Below, in pieces: positions 1 to 8,378 of a stretch of DNA of 51,462 nucleotides (position 1 is the first letter of the stretch; each line of letters begins with the position of its first letter). The stretch lies in NCBI GenBank assembly GCA_903903975.1, contig CAIVAS010000013.1, positions 1-51,462 on the forward strand. Reading direction: 5' to 3'. The notes beneath the pieces were generated by a model that worked only from the letters and a program-made list of their open reading frames with translations, was not told the origin of the DNA and searched no databases. This DNA is from an uncultured Burkholderiales bacterium (GTDB taxonomy: Bacteria; Pseudomonadota; Gammaproteobacteria; Burkholderiales; Burkholderiaceae_E). The position numbers and the translations under genes were made by a program.

Positions 1-998
1 AGATTGCTCAGAACATCGAGCAGATAGGTCACATTGAAACCGACATCGAGTGCGTCGCCGGTGTAGTCGACATCGAGCTCTTCGATGGCTTCTTCCTGCT
101 CGGCATTGGTGGTCTGAATCTTGAGCGCGCCATCGGTCAGGGTAAACCGCACGCCCTTGAATTTTTCAGAAGTGAGAATCGATGCGCGTGAGAGCGCATT
201 GGACCACTGTTCCCGATTGAGCATGATCGACTTGGTATAGCCGGTTGGTATTACTCGCTGGTAGTCCGGGAACTTGCCCTCGACCAGCTTGGACAGTAAT
301 TCGACATCACCGAATCGAAAACGGATCTGGGTGCCGGCAATGCTGATTTCGACCGGCTCATCGGTATCGCCGAGCAGTCGCTGCAATTCGGTGACGCTCT
401 TGCGCGGAATGATGACTTCCTGGCGTTCAAGCTGCTGATCGATCGGTGTGGCGCAATAGGCCAGGCGATGGCCGTCGGTTGCGACCACCCTGACCAGACC
501 GGCATCCACGACAAACAGCAGGCCGTTGAGGTAGTAGCGGATGTCTTGCTGCGCCATTGCGAAATGCACCATCGCAAACAGCTGGCGCAGCTGCTTTTGC
601 GGAAGGGTCAGCGTGGTGGTGGGTTTGTCGCTGGGGGCGACAGTGGGGTAGTCCTCGGGCCCAAGTGTCTGCAGCGAAAACCGGCTTTTTCCGCAGGCAA
701 TCGTCAATTTTCGCGACGACAGGCTGATGCTGACTTCGCTGTCGGGCAAGGATCGAAGAATGTCGATCAGCTTGCGGGCATTGACTGTGATCGCTGCATC
801 CTCCTTGCCGGCAGCCAGTGTTGCCGCCGTGCAGATCTGAATTTCGATGTCGGTTGCAAGAAAAGACACCTGGTCGCCCTGCTTGCGAATCAGCACATTT
901 GCCAGGATCGGCAAGGTGTGACGTCGCTCGACGATGCCTGCCACCATCTGCAAAGGGCGCAGGATGGCGTCTCGAGTTGCCCTGATCATCAACATCAT
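1..998 (-). CDS. dnaN: DNA polymerase III beta subunit (sliding clamp), 3' end outside window
   Basis: Encodes the ring-shaped clamp that tethers the replicative polymerase to DNA. The reading frame opens with MMLMIRATRDAILRPL and stays open for 332 codons to the left edge of the window, so about 35 residues of a usual 366-370 are missing. Clamp-family signatures are visible: RRHTLPILANVLI near residue 30, then a TDIEIQ segment, and VVATDGHRLAYC in the middle domain. The start is the first of two adjacent ATG codons; the second would shorten the product by one residue. It lies 235 bp downstream of dnaA in the same direction, the standard dnaA-dnaN arrangement, and is probably transcribed from dnaA as well as from its own promoter. 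The identification is firm; the start could shift by a residue. Confidence 0.96.
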   Translation of the reverse strand, partial: MMLMIRATRDAILRPLQMVAGIVERRHTLPILANVLIRKQGDQVSFLATDIEIQICTAATLAAGKEDAAITVNARKLIDILRSLPDSEVSISLSSRKLTIACGKSRFSLQTLGPEDYPTVAPSDKPTTTLTLPQKQLRQLFAMVHFAMAQQDIRYYLNGLLFVVDAGLVRVVATDGHRLAYCATPIDQQLERQEVIIPRKSVTELQRLLGDTDEPVEISIAGTQIRFRFGDVELLSKLVEGKFPDYQRVIPTGYTKSIMLNREQWSNALSRASILTSEKFKGVRFTLTDGALKIQTTNAEQEEAIEELDVDYTGDALDVGFNVTYLLDVLSN

Positions 999-1233
999 TG
1001 AATCCTTCTCAAAACTGTTGTTAGTTCAATGTTGTAGTCGGTGGATATGTGGAAAAGCCTTGAGCGCCGCACCAGTACTGGCTGAACCGGGTGGGTGAAG
1101 TCTGTGCAGCACTGGGCTGACTTGATTGCGCGAGTGGGGACACATTGCAACAACCCGCGCGATACCCCGGCTTGCTCAAGCGGCTCCACAGCGAGTGCCC
1201 AGGCTTTTCCCTGTGCTTGTCCACAAGCCATGC
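999..1233. promoter_or_regulatory. dnaA-dnaN intergenic region with DnaA-box-like sites
   Basis: No gene is visible here. Two 9-mers differ by one base from the DnaA-box consensus TTATCCACA: TTTTCCACA on the minus strand (1048-1056) and TTGTCCACA on the plus strand (1217-1225). The second lies just inside the gap after the dnaA stop. Such spacers often contribute to origin function or to regulation of dnaN. No AT-rich unwinding element stands out by eye. Confidence 0.45.
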
Positions 1234-2631
1234 TCACAGGTACTCCCTGAGAGTTTGCTCAAGCACATGGATCTGGTGGTTCAGATCGGGGCGATGCTGG
1301 CGCAGTTCGGTGATCTTTCGAACTGCATGCAGCACGGTGGTGTGGTCGCGACCACCGAAGAGTTCACCGATCTCAGGAAGACTCTTTTGTGTGAGGCCTT
1401 TGGCCAGATACATCGCAATCTGGCGGGGCAGCGCGATATTGGCTGGCCGCCGTTTGCTGTACATGTCGGCAATCTTCATCTTGTAGAAGTCGGCAACGGT
1501 CTTCTGGATGAATTCAACCGAGATCTGCCCGCGATTGAAAGACAACAGGTCTTTCAAGGCTTCCTTGACCAGTTCGAGCGAGATCGGCTGATGGCGAAAC
1601 TGTGCAAACGCCAGGATGCGACGCAGCGCGCCTTCGAGTTCGCGAACGTTTTGCCGGATGTGCTTCGCAACGAAAAAGGCCACGTCTTCATCGAGTTCAT
1701 GGCCAGCCGATTCGGCTTTGCGCAACAGGATGGCGACGCGCATCTCGAGCTCCGGCGGCTCGATCGCGACGATCAGCCCCGAGTTGAATCGCGAGATCAG
1801 CCGGTCATCGATATTGGACATCTCCTTGGGATAGGTGTCCGAGGTGATGATGATCTGTTTGCGTTCGGCGATCAGGTTTTCGAAAGCGTAGAAAAACTCT
1901 TCCTGCGACCGTTCTTTGCCGGCAAAAAACTGGATGTCGTCGATCAGCAGGAGATCGAGCGAATGGTAGTAGCGTTTGAATTCATCAACCGACTGCCGCC
2001 GGATAGACGCCACCATGTCCTGGAAGAACTGATTGGCGGTGATGTAGCGGACATTGGCATTGGGTGCCCGCGCAAGGATCGAGTTGCCGACCGCATGAAT
2101 CAGATGGGTCTTGCCCAGACCGACGCCGCCATAGAGGAAGAGCGGGTTGTAAGCGCCACCAGGTCGTTCGGCAACCTGCAGGGCTGCGGCTCGCGCCAGA
2201 TCATTGGCTTTGCCGGTAACAAAGGTTTCGAAGGTCAGGTCGGGGTTGAGCCGGGTTCGCTCAGCGGCGGCTGACAAGGTCGGCTGCAGGTTGGCGAAGC
2301 TCTGATCCTGGGGGTCGATCTGCGGCTCGCTGATTGCAGCGTGATTCGGCGCCGGTTGAATGGCTTGCGCAGAAGGGTCTTCTGCGTTGCCGGCGATCTC
2401 AAAGCTCACCCGTGTCTCGGGGCTGATGAGTTGCGTTGCCAGTTGAGCGATGCGATCGCCGTATTGCGTTCGAACCCAGTCGAGTTTGACGCGATTGGGT
2501 GCGCCCAGGGTCAGGAGCTGGTCGCCTTCGTCATAACCGAGGAAAACTAGCGGCTTGATCCAGGTGCGAAACAACTGGGCAGGCAGCTCGGATTCGAGAT
2601 GGGACGCGCAGGCAAGCCAGAGGTCATTCAT
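1234..2631 (-). CDS. dnaA: Chromosomal replication initiator protein DnaA
   Basis: Initiator that binds DnaA boxes, oligomerises with ATP and opens the origin. The 465-residue product starts [16 protein letters not shown], the usual betaproteobacterial N-terminus for interaction domain I. A variable linker follows, then the AAA+ ATPase with Walker [10 protein letters not shown] (about 169-177) and Walker B LLLIDD (about 228-232), and the C-terminal DNA-binding domain with [11 protein letters not shown] from about residue 426. The frame is open upstream to 2805, but that extension overlaps the candidate dnaA -10 element and the perfect DnaA box and has no family similarity, so the start at 2631 is preferred. 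There is no clear Shine-Dalgarno sequence at that start. dnaN follows in the same direction. Confidence 0.97.
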   Translation of the reverse strand: MNDLWLACASHLESELPAQLFRTWIKPLVFLGYDEGDQLLTLGAPNRVKLDWVRTQYGDRIAQLATQLISPETRVSFEIAGNAEDPSAQAIQPAPNHAAISEPQIDPQDQSFANLQPTLSAAAERTRLNPDLTFETFVTGKANDLARAAALQVAERPGGAYNPLFLYGGVGLGKTHLIHAVGNSILARAPNANVRYITANQFFQDMVASIRRQSVDEFKRYYHSLDLLLIDDIQFFAGKERSQEEFFYAFENLIAERKQIIITSDTYPKEMSNIDDRLISRFNSGLIVAIEPPELEMRVAILLRKAESAGHELDEDVAFFVAKHIRQNVRELEGALRRILAFAQFRHQPISLELVKEALKDLLSFNRGQISVEFIQKTVADFYKMKIADMYSKRRPANIALPRQIAMYLAKGLTQKSLPEIGELFGGRDHTTVLHAVRKITELRQHRPDLNHQIHVLEQTLREYL

Positions 2632-2797
2632 TGGAAGGCGCGTCGAATCCGTGGGTATGGCGTGGAGCAATGCGTCAATTCGGGTACCGGGGTCGGGACA
2701 GAAAGCATCTCGGACGGTGGGGGAGATTGATTGGCGGCGCTTGGGGCGCGGCTTTCGCTCGACCCGAAATCGGCTGAAGCTGAGGGAGGATTTTACC

Positions 2798-2806
2798 TTA
2801 TCCACA
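2798..2806 (+). promoter_or_regulatory. Perfect DnaA box
   Basis: TTATCCACA matches the DnaA-box consensus at all nine positions. It lies 167 bp upstream of the chosen dnaA start and three bases upstream of the dnaA -10-like hexamer. Confidence 0.75.
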
Positions 2807-2894
2807 GGCTAAAGGCACGCTCGCCGCGTACCCATGGCCTGTTGGATCGCCATCGATCGTCAGGATGATCCGGGTCGCCCTCGAGAATCGGAAA

Positions 2895-2923
2895 TTGACA
2901 GGTTGACGTACCCTTGATGTAAT
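2895..2923 (+). promoter_or_regulatory. Sigma-70-type promoter for rpmH
   Basis: TTGACA (2895-2900) and TGTAAT (2918-2923) are separated by exactly 17 bp. The -35 is a full consensus match and the -10 matches at four of six positions. Transcription would start near 2930, about 20 nt before the rpmH ATG, and would read into rnpA, yidD and yidC. Confidence 0.7.
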
Positions 2924-2950
2924 GGTGGGCTTTTCTACTGAGTAACCGTC

Positions 2951-3085
2951 ATGAAACGCACATATCAACCTTCAGTGGTCCGGCGCAAGCGCACGCACGG
3001 CTTTCTCGTGCGCATGAAGACCCGAGGCGGGCGTGCGGTGATTCGTGCGCGTCGTGCCAAGGGCCGCAAGCGTCTTGGTGTTTGA
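2951..3085 (+). CDS. rpmH: 50S ribosomal protein L34
   Basis: A 44-residue, strongly basic protein starting [18 protein letters not shown] and ending GRKRLGV, which matches L34 over its whole length. L34 is a small structural protein of the large ribosomal subunit. The gene sits directly after a good promoter and begins the conserved rpmH-rnpA-yidD-yidC-mnmE series. Its stop codon overlaps the proposed TTG start of rnpA, so the two are probably translationally coupled. Confidence 0.98.
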   Translation: MKRTYQPSVVRRKRTHGFLVRMKTRGGRAVIRARRAKGRKRLGV

Positions 3086-3489
3086 ACCCGGGCGTAACGC
3101 CTTCCAGGCGTCCGTTAAGGATTGCCGGTGAGCATTTCGTCGTAACGGTTCGAGTCGCCAGCGATCCAGCTGACCCCCGACTGATGATGGCTATTCCCAA
3201 AAAGCTTGCGCCATCTTCGCCGGTCCGTAATTGCATTCGTCGAGTGATCAGGGAATCCTTTCGCGCGGCGGTGCTCGCCCCGGCGAAAGTGATGGCCAGC
3301 GGCCTGCCGTCCTGGGCAATTCGGATACAGATGGTGAAGCTGCCTCAGGACGCGACCGCGCCGTCAGTCGAGTCGAACGGGCGTAAAGTGCGACCCTTTG
3401 CCAGACGGCCAACGAATGGTGCACTCAAGCGTGTCGTGCGAGCCGAGATCGATGCGCTGATGCATCGGGTATTAGCCCGAGTTGCCTGA
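3082..3489 (+). CDS. rnpA: RNase P protein component, N-terminally short
   Basis: Protein cofactor of RNase P, which trims the 5' leader of pre-tRNAs. Position after rpmH and the segment [13 protein letters not shown] (about 49-61), a variant of the family RNxxKRxxRE motif, identify it. The 135-residue product is basic. The start is TTG at 3082, whose last two bases form part of the rpmH TGA (overlap TTGA), an arrangement typical of translational coupling. The frame is open back through rpmH to a stop at 2917-2919, but contains no ATG, GTG or TTG there, so no longer canonical start exists. The usual first helix (RLxxxxDFxxV) appears absent: family similarity begins at [13 protein letters not shown]. 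The middle also holds a Pro/Ser-rich loop (about 88-110). A frameshift is possible but not evident. Confidence 0.85.
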   Translation: MNPGVTPSRRPLRIAGEHFVVTVRVASDPADPRLMMAIPKKLAPSSPVRNCIRRVIRESFRAAVLAPAKVMASGLPSWAIRIQMVKLPQDATAPSVESNGRKVRPFARRPTNGALKRVVRAEIDALMHRVLARVA

Positions 3490-3503
3490 GATTTCAGGGC
3501 GCC

Positions 3504-3887
3504 ATGGCCTTTTTGTCTTCGATTGCATCGCTTGTTCGTCTTCTGGGGCGGCCCTTGTCCCGTGCGGGCTTATGGATCGCGCTGTCGCTGATTGCCCTGT
3601 ACAGGCTGGTGATCAGCCCCTTGCTTGGTCCGCGTTGTCGGTTTTATCCGAGCTGTTCCGAGTATGGTGCGCAGGCACTTGAGCGCTTCGGTCTGATAAA
3701 AGGGCTGTGGCTGACGATTCGCAGGCTCGGCCGATGTCACCCCTTTCATGCGGGTGGCGTCGATCCGGTGCCTGAATTCGCAACAGCGTCAGCCAGTGAA
3801 TCGGCCCCGGTCAAGCGGCCTTCCAGTGGTCCTGGTCAGATGAAACGCCTGTCCTGTTCGTGTTGCCTACCTTCGCTTCGAGAGTAA
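3504..3887 (+). CDS. yidD: Membrane protein insertion efficiency factor YidD
   Basis: Small inner-membrane-associated protein that assists YidC-dependent insertion. The core [23 protein letters not shown] followed by [15 protein letters not shown] is the YidD signature, with the conserved cysteines of CRFYPSC and of RCHP. An amphipathic N-terminal helix precedes the core. At 127 residues it is longer than the usual 70-90 because of a Ser/Pro-rich tail ending in a Cys-containing stretch. AGGG six bases before the ATG is a fair ribosome-binding site. It lies 14 bp after rnpA and 8 bp before yidC. Confidence 0.95.
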   Translation: MAFLSSIASLVRLLGRPLSRAGLWIALSLIALYRLVISPLLGPRCRFYPSCSEYGAQALERFGLIKGLWLTIRRLGRCHPFHAGGVDPVPEFATASASESAPVKRPSSGPGQMKRLSCSCCLPSLRE

Positions 3888-3895
3888 TTCCCGCC

Positions 3896-5602
3896 ATGCA
3901 GAATCAACGTACGATCCTTTGGGTCATCTTCTCGCTGTCGCTGCTCTTCCTCTGGGATGCCTGGCAGCGCGATCAGGGTCGGCCATCGATCCTGGCGAGT
4001 TTTCTGGGCGGCCAGCAGCAGGCGCCTTCTTCACCGGGTGGCGCAGCCGGGCAGGGCGAGAAAGCGGCCAAGGTCGACAATTCGGTGCCGACCGTGGGTG
4101 CGGCATCGGTTCCGGCTGGCAGTGCAGCCGTGCCAGCCGACAGCAAGGCAGCGTCCAGGACCACCGTCAGGCTGGCCAATGATGTTCTCAAGCTCGATAT
4201 CGATCCGATCGGTGGCCAGATCGTGCGCGCGGAACTCGAGAAATTCCGCGATACCGAAGACAAGACCAGCACCTCGAATGTGGTGCTGATGACCGAAAAG
4301 CCGGGCCATGTCTATCTGGCTCAGTCGGGTTTGATCGGCCCGCAGGGGGCGGCGTATCCGACCCATCGCACGCCATTTGTGATCGAGACCGGCAAGCATG
4401 TCCTGGCCGACGGCAGCAATGAGGTCACGCTCACGATGACCGCCGACAGCGGTGGCGCGAAACTCGTGCGCCGTTACACGCTCAAGCGTGGTTCCTACCT
4501 GGTCGAGATGAAGACCGATATCACGAACGATTCGGCAGAAGCGATTCAGCCCAGTCTGTATCTCCAGCTCACGCGTGACGACACCAAGCCGCCGGGCGAG
4601 TCGCAGTTCTACCGCACCTATACCGGTCCGGTGGTCTATTCCGACAAGGACAAGTTCCAGAAGGTCGATTTCGCTGACATCGAAAAGGGCAAAGCCAGCT
4701 ACACGAAAAACGCCAACGACGGCTGGGTCGGCATGATCCAGCATTACTTCGTGTCGGCCTGGGTGGTGGGTGGCGATTCGGCCCGCGAATTCTTTACCCG
4801 CAAGGTCGACAAGGGTGTATTTGCGGTGGGCATGCTGCTGCCGCTCAAGTCAATCGCGCCTGGTGCGACCGAATCGGTGGCCTCGCAACTCTATGTCGGC
4901 CCGCAGGATCAGAAGGTGCTGGCCGAGGTTGCACCCGGTCTCGACCTCACAGTCGACTATGGCTTTCTGACCGTGATCGCCAAGCCGCTTTTCTGGCTGA
5001 TGGAGTTTTTGCACGGGCTGGTGCTCAACTGGGGCTGGACCATCGTGCTGCTGACTCTGATCGTCAAGCTCGCCTTCTTCCCGCTGCAGGCGGCAAGCTA
5101 TCGGTCGATGGCCAAGATGAAGCAGGTCACACCCAAGCTCACCGCACTGCGTGAGCGCTATGGCAGCGATCGGGTCAAGCTCAATCAGGCGATGATGGAG
5201 CTCTACAAGACCGAGAAGATCAATCCGCTCGGCGGCTGTCTGCCGGTGGTGGTGCAGATTCCGGTGTTCATTTCGCTCTACTGGGTGCTGCTCGCGTCGG
5301 TCGAGATGCGCGATGCACCCTGGATCGGCTGGATCAAGGACCTTGCCGCACCCGATCCTTATTTCATCCTGCCATTGCTGATGGCCGGCAGCATGATCAT
5401 TCAGACCCGTCTGAATCCGACGCCGCCTGATCCGTTGCAGGCCAAGATGATGATGTGGATGCCGCTGATCTTCTCGGTGATGTTCTTCTTCTTTCCGGCC
5501 GGACTGGTGCTCTACTGGGTGGTCAACAACCTGTTTTCGATCGCCCAGCAGTGGGTCATCACGCGGCGCATCGAGGGCAAACCGATCTTCGGCAAGGCGT
5601 GA
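3896..5602 (+). CDS. yidC: Membrane protein insertase YidC
   Basis: Inserts and folds inner-membrane proteins, alone or with SecYEG. The 568-residue product begins MQNQRTILWVIFSLSLLFLWDAWQ, an N-terminal membrane anchor typical of Gram-negative YidC. An Ala/Ser-rich linker and the large periplasmic beta-supersandwich domain (about 70-345) follow. The conserved five-helix insertase core starts near residue 362 and includes NPLGGCLPVVVQIPVF and a final LYWVVNNLFSIAQQWVI helix. The frame is open a little further upstream, but that extension overlaps yidD and lacks similarity, so ATG 3896 is chosen. Its stop overlaps the GTG start of the LysR gene by four bases. Confidence 0.97.
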   Translation: MQNQRTILWVIFSLSLLFLWDAWQRDQGRPSILASFLGGQQQAPSSPGGAAGQGEKAAKVDNSVPTVGAASVPAGSAAVPADSKAASRTTVRLANDVLKLDIDPIGGQIVRAELEKFRDTEDKTSTSNVVLMTEKPGHVYLAQSGLIGPQGAAYPTHRTPFVIETGKHVLADGSNEVTLTMTADSGGAKLVRRYTLKRGSYLVEMKTDITNDSAEAIQPSLYLQLTRDDTKPPGESQFYRTYTGPVVYSDKDKFQKVDFADIEKGKASYTKNANDGWVGMIQHYFVSAWVVGGDSAREFFTRKVDKGVFAVGMLLPLKSIAPGATESVASQLYVGPQDQKVLAEVAPGLDLTVDYGFLTVIAKPLFWLMEFLHGLVLNWGWTIVLLTLIVKLAFFPLQAASYRSMAKMKQVTPKLTALRERYGSDRVKLNQAMMELYKTEKINPLGGCLPVVVQIPVFISLYWVLLASVEMRDAPWIGWIKDLAAPDPYFILPLLMAGSMIIQTRLNPTPPDPLQAKMMMWMPLIFSVMFFFFPAGLVLYWVVNNLFSIAQQWVITRRIEGKPIFGKA

Positions 5603-6489
5603 ACTTCCAGCAGCTGCGCGCGCTTCGTGAAACCGTCCGGCGGGGGCTGAACCTCACTGCGGCGGCCGAGGTGCTGTTCACTTCGCAGCCGGCCCTCTCA
5701 AAGCAGATCCGTGAGCTCGAAGAAGAGCTCGGCGTGCAGCTCTTTGTTCGGCACGGCAAGCGCTATACCCAGCTGACCGAGGCGGGTGAGCAGATTCTGG
5801 CGGCTGCCGAACGCGTGCTCGATGAGACCGCGGCGCTGCGAAAAATCAGCGAACAGTTTGCCGCGGGCCATTCGGGCACCTTGTCGATTGCGGCGACGCA
5901 CACCCAGGCGCGCTATGTGTTGCCCACCGTCCTGGCTCGCTTCAGAGCCGAGTTTCCGGCGATGCAGTTCAAGCTGCTCCAGGGCAATCCCGAGCAGGTA
6001 GCCGAGTTTGTGGTGCATGGCGATGCCACCTTTGGTCTGGCCACCGAGACGCTCGATGAGCATCCTTCGCTTGATACCCGGCCGGCGTATGCCTGGCGCC
6101 ATTGCCTGATCGTGCCGGTCGGTCATCGGCTGGCCGAAGGCGGAGTGGCGCCGTCGCTGGCGCAACTGGCCGATGAGCCGCTGATCACCTACAGCCGCGA
6201 ATTTGCAGGCCGCCGGGGCATCGATGCGGCGTTTGCCAAGGTCGGGCTTGCCCCCAGGGTGGTGCTTGAAGCCATCGATTCGGATGTGATCAAGGCTTAT
6301 GTCGAGCTTGGCTTTGGCGTCGGTGTGATTGCCGACATTGCGGTGGATGGCGAGCGCGATCGGGGCATTGTTCGACTCGATGCCAGCGAGCTCTTTCCCG
6401 AAAAAACTGCCCGCATTGCCTCGCGTATCGGCATGCCGCTGCTGCCTTTCGAGCGGCGCTTCATGCAGCTGGTGCGCGAGTTCCGCTAG
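5599..6489 (+). CDS. LysR-family transcriptional regulator, CysB-like
   Basis: A 296-residue regulator with an N-terminal winged helix-turn-helix: [29 protein letters not shown] (about 16-44, given here as a span with key motif [13 protein letters not shown]), followed by [16 protein letters not shown]. This resembles CysB/Cbl, which respond to O-acetylserine or sulfate status, more than other LysR proteins. The C-terminal effector domain (about 90-290) is complete. The start is GTG inside the yidC stop (GTGA overlap); the longer open frame inside yidC has no HTH similarity. CysB function is plausible but no cys genes are adjacent, and the target is unknown. mnmE follows after 13 bp. Confidence 0.88.
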   Translation: MNFQQLRALRETVRRGLNLTAAAEVLFTSQPALSKQIRELEEELGVQLFVRHGKRYTQLTEAGEQILAAAERVLDETAALRKISEQFAAGHSGTLSIAATHTQARYVLPTVLARFRAEFPAMQFKLLQGNPEQVAEFVVHGDATFGLATETLDEHPSLDTRPAYAWRHCLIVPVGHRLAEGGVAPSLAQLADEPLITYSREFAGRRGIDAAFAKVGLAPRVVLEAIDSDVIKAYVELGFGVGVIADIAVDGERDRGIVRLDASELFPEKTARIASRIGMPLLPFERRFMQLVREFR

Positions 6490-6502
6490 GCGGGCGCCGC
6501 CT

Positions 6503-7870
6503 GTGTCATCCCATACCGATCCGATTGCTGCGATTGCGACCGCGCCGGGGCGTGGAGCGATTGGCGTGGTGCGGGTCTCCGGGCGCGATCTGCGCGGGCT
6601 GATCGAGGCGCTCTGCGGCAAGTCGCTTGTGGCGCGGCACGCCACGCTGCTGCCCTTCAGGACGGCGGGCGGTGACGTGATCGACACCGGTCTGGCGATT
6701 CATTTTCCGGCGCCGCATTCGTACACCGGCGAGGATGTGCTCGAGCTTCAGGGCCATGGCGGGCCGGTGGTGATGCAGATGCTGATGGCGCGCCTGCTTG
6801 AGGCGGGTGAGTTGATCGGTGTGCGGCTGGCCGAGCCGGGTGAATTCACGCAGCGGGCCTTTCTTAACGACAAGCTCGATCTGGCGCAGGCCGAAGCGGT
6901 GGCCGATCTGATCGATGCCAACACCGCGCAGGCAGCGCGCTCGGCCGCGAGGTCACTGGCCGGTGCGTTTTCGCGGGCGATTGGTGCGGTGGTCGAGGAG
7001 CTGGTCACGCTGCGCATGCTGGTCGAAGCCACCCTCGATTTTCCGGAAGAAGAGATCGATTTTCTGGAGCAGGCCGATGCGCGCGGCAAGCTCGCGCGCC
7101 TGCAGGCATCACTCGATCGGCTGCTGATCGAGGCGCGTCAGGGGGCCTTGCTGATCGAAGGCCTGCATGTGGTGCTGGCCGGTGCACCGAATGTCGGCAA
7201 GTCAAGCCTGCTCAATGCGCTGGCGGGCGACGAGGTGGCGATCGTGACGCCGGTGGCAGGCACCACCCGTGATCGCATTGCGCAGGCGCTGCAGATCGAT
7301 GGCGTGCCGCTGGTGGTGGTGGATACCGCCGGGTTGCGGGCGACTGACGATGAGGTGGAGCGTATCGGCATCGAGCGCACCTGGCAGGAGGTGATGCGGG
7401 CCGATGTGATCGTGCAGCTGGGGGTGGCCGGCGATGATGGCGCGTCGTTGGCTGCGGGGCTTGATGCCGAGATCTCGGCGCGACTGCCGCAGGACAAGCC
7501 GATTTTGCGGGTCTGGAACAAGGTTGATCTGAGCGGCGAGCCGGCGCGGGCAAGTGACGGCCAGGTGTGGCTGTCGGCGCGCACCGGCGAGGGTATCAAT
7601 CTGTTGCGCGCCGAGCTCTTGCGTCTGGCCGGCTGGCAAGGGGGGGGCGAGGACACCTTCATTGCGCGCGAGCGGCACCTGCGTGCGCTGCGTGCGGCGC
7701 GAGCGCATCTCGATGCGGCAGGCGCTCATGCCCGGCAGGGCGCGGGTCAGCTCGATCTGTTTGCCGAGGAACTGAGGTTGGCGCAGGAGCAGCTTGGAAG
7801 CATTACCGGCAAGTTCCTGGCCGATGATCTGCTGGGGGTGATTTTCAGCAGGTTCTGCATCGGGAAGTAG
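6503..7870 (+). CDS. mnmE: tRNA uridine-5-carboxymethylaminomethyl(34) synthesis GTPase MnmE
   Basis: GTPase that, with MnmG, installs the (carboxymethyl)aminomethyl group on wobble uridine 34 of some tRNAs. The 455-residue protein has the N-terminal folate-binding domain ([15 protein letters not shown]), a helical middle domain and an inserted G domain: G1 GAPNVGKSS (about 227-235), G2 TTRDRI, G3 DTAGL, G4 NKVD (about 339-342). It ends in the catalytic FCIGK motif. The start is GTG at 6503, directly before [15 protein letters not shown]; the upstream open frame overlaps the LysR gene and is not similar to MnmE. Its partner mnmG lies near the other end of the window. Confidence 0.97.
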   Translation: MSSHTDPIAAIATAPGRGAIGVVRVSGRDLRGLIEALCGKSLVARHATLLPFRTAGGDVIDTGLAIHFPAPHSYTGEDVLELQGHGGPVVMQMLMARLLEAGELIGVRLAEPGEFTQRAFLNDKLDLAQAEAVADLIDANTAQAARSAARSLAGAFSRAIGAVVEELVTLRMLVEATLDFPEEEIDFLEQADARGKLARLQASLDRLLIEARQGALLIEGLHVVLAGAPNVGKSSLLNALAGDEVAIVTPVAGTTRDRIAQALQIDGVPLVVVDTAGLRATDDEVERIGIERTWQEVMRADVIVQLGVAGDDGASLAAGLDAEISARLPQDKPILRVWNKVDLSGEPARASDGQVWLSARTGEGINLLRAELLRLAGWQGGGEDTFIARERHLRALRAARAHLDAAGAHARQGAGQLDLFAEELRLAQEQLGSITGKFLADDLLGVIFSRFCIGK

Positions 7871-7907
7871 GAAGCGTTGCGTCGCGCATCAGCCCCGATG
7901 CTCAAGC

Positions 7908-8144
7908 TCAAAGCGCCTTATGCGATCCGTCGCAAAGCGCGCCGTTCTTGCTTTGCTTGCAGCCGCAGAAGTACACCGTCGAGCTTGACTTGGCTTCGTG
8001 CTTGACCGGCGTGAACTCGCTGCCTTTGTGGGAGCCATCGCAAAACGGTTGCGATTTGCTCAGACCGCACGCGCACCAGTAATAGGATTTGCCGGCCTCG
8101 ACTGCAACGGCGTAAGGGGAAGTCTGAGCAACATGGGCTTTCAT
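7908..8144 (-). CDS. Double CDGSH iron-sulfur domain protein
   Basis: A 78-residue protein with two CDGSH-type [2Fe-2S] motifs: C24-x-C26...C35-D-G-S-H39 and C60-x-C62...C71-D-G-S-H75. Each three-Cys, one-His set would hold one redox-active, acid-labile cluster, as in mitoNEET-related proteins. No membrane anchor or signal peptide is seen, so it is probably cytoplasmic. An AAGGA ribosome-binding sequence lies eight bases before the ATG at 8144; the frame is open further upstream but without similarity. It converges on mnmE and has no obvious partner. The cellular role of bacterial members is poorly known (redox, iron or nitric-oxide related). Confidence 0.9.
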   Translation of the reverse strand: MKAHVAQTSPYAVAVEAGKSYYWCACGLSKSQPFCDGSHKGSEFTPVKHEAKSSSTVYFCGCKQSKNGALCDGSHKAL

Positions 8145-8378
8145 TACGGATTCCTTGTTGGGTTGAGCAATGCCAAAGCAGTTATGGTGCCACGCTGAAA
8201 CCGGCACCTTGTCAAAAAGTCTGCCTGTGTTCACAAGCTTGCGAATGGATAAGGGGGTCAATCCGTCGAACAAACTTGACCGATGTGACATCCATCAATT
8301 GCGCAGCCATTCGTATGGGTGAGGATGAGATCGTTGGCAACGTGAGCCTGCTCACTTCCTGTTCGTCGAGTTCCGCGC

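Larger units (their letters stand above)
2632..2950. promoter_or_regulatory. dnaA-rpmH intergenic region, candidate oriC and dnaA promoter
   Basis: A 319-bp gap between divergent dnaA and rpmH. It holds one perfect DnaA box TTATCCACA at 2798-2806. On the minus strand a -10-like TAAAAT (2795-2790) sits beside it, so the box falls in the spacer of the likely dnaA promoter, consistent with autoregulation. This promoter would leave a leader of about 150 nt. Three GATC sites lie at about 2846-2872. Only one perfect box is present, and I see no marked AT-rich region, so the true origin may extend into the dnaA-dnaN gap. Location next to dnaA supports an origin; function is inferred. Confidence 0.55.

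Noticed and set aside
1126-2274. Plus-strand open frame of 382 codons inside dnaA
   Set aside because: Antisense to dnaA, which has all its motifs intact.
2632-2805. N-terminal extension of DnaA from 2805
   Set aside because: It would begin over the perfect DnaA box and the candidate -10 element and has no similarity to DnaA domain I, which starts at MNDLW.
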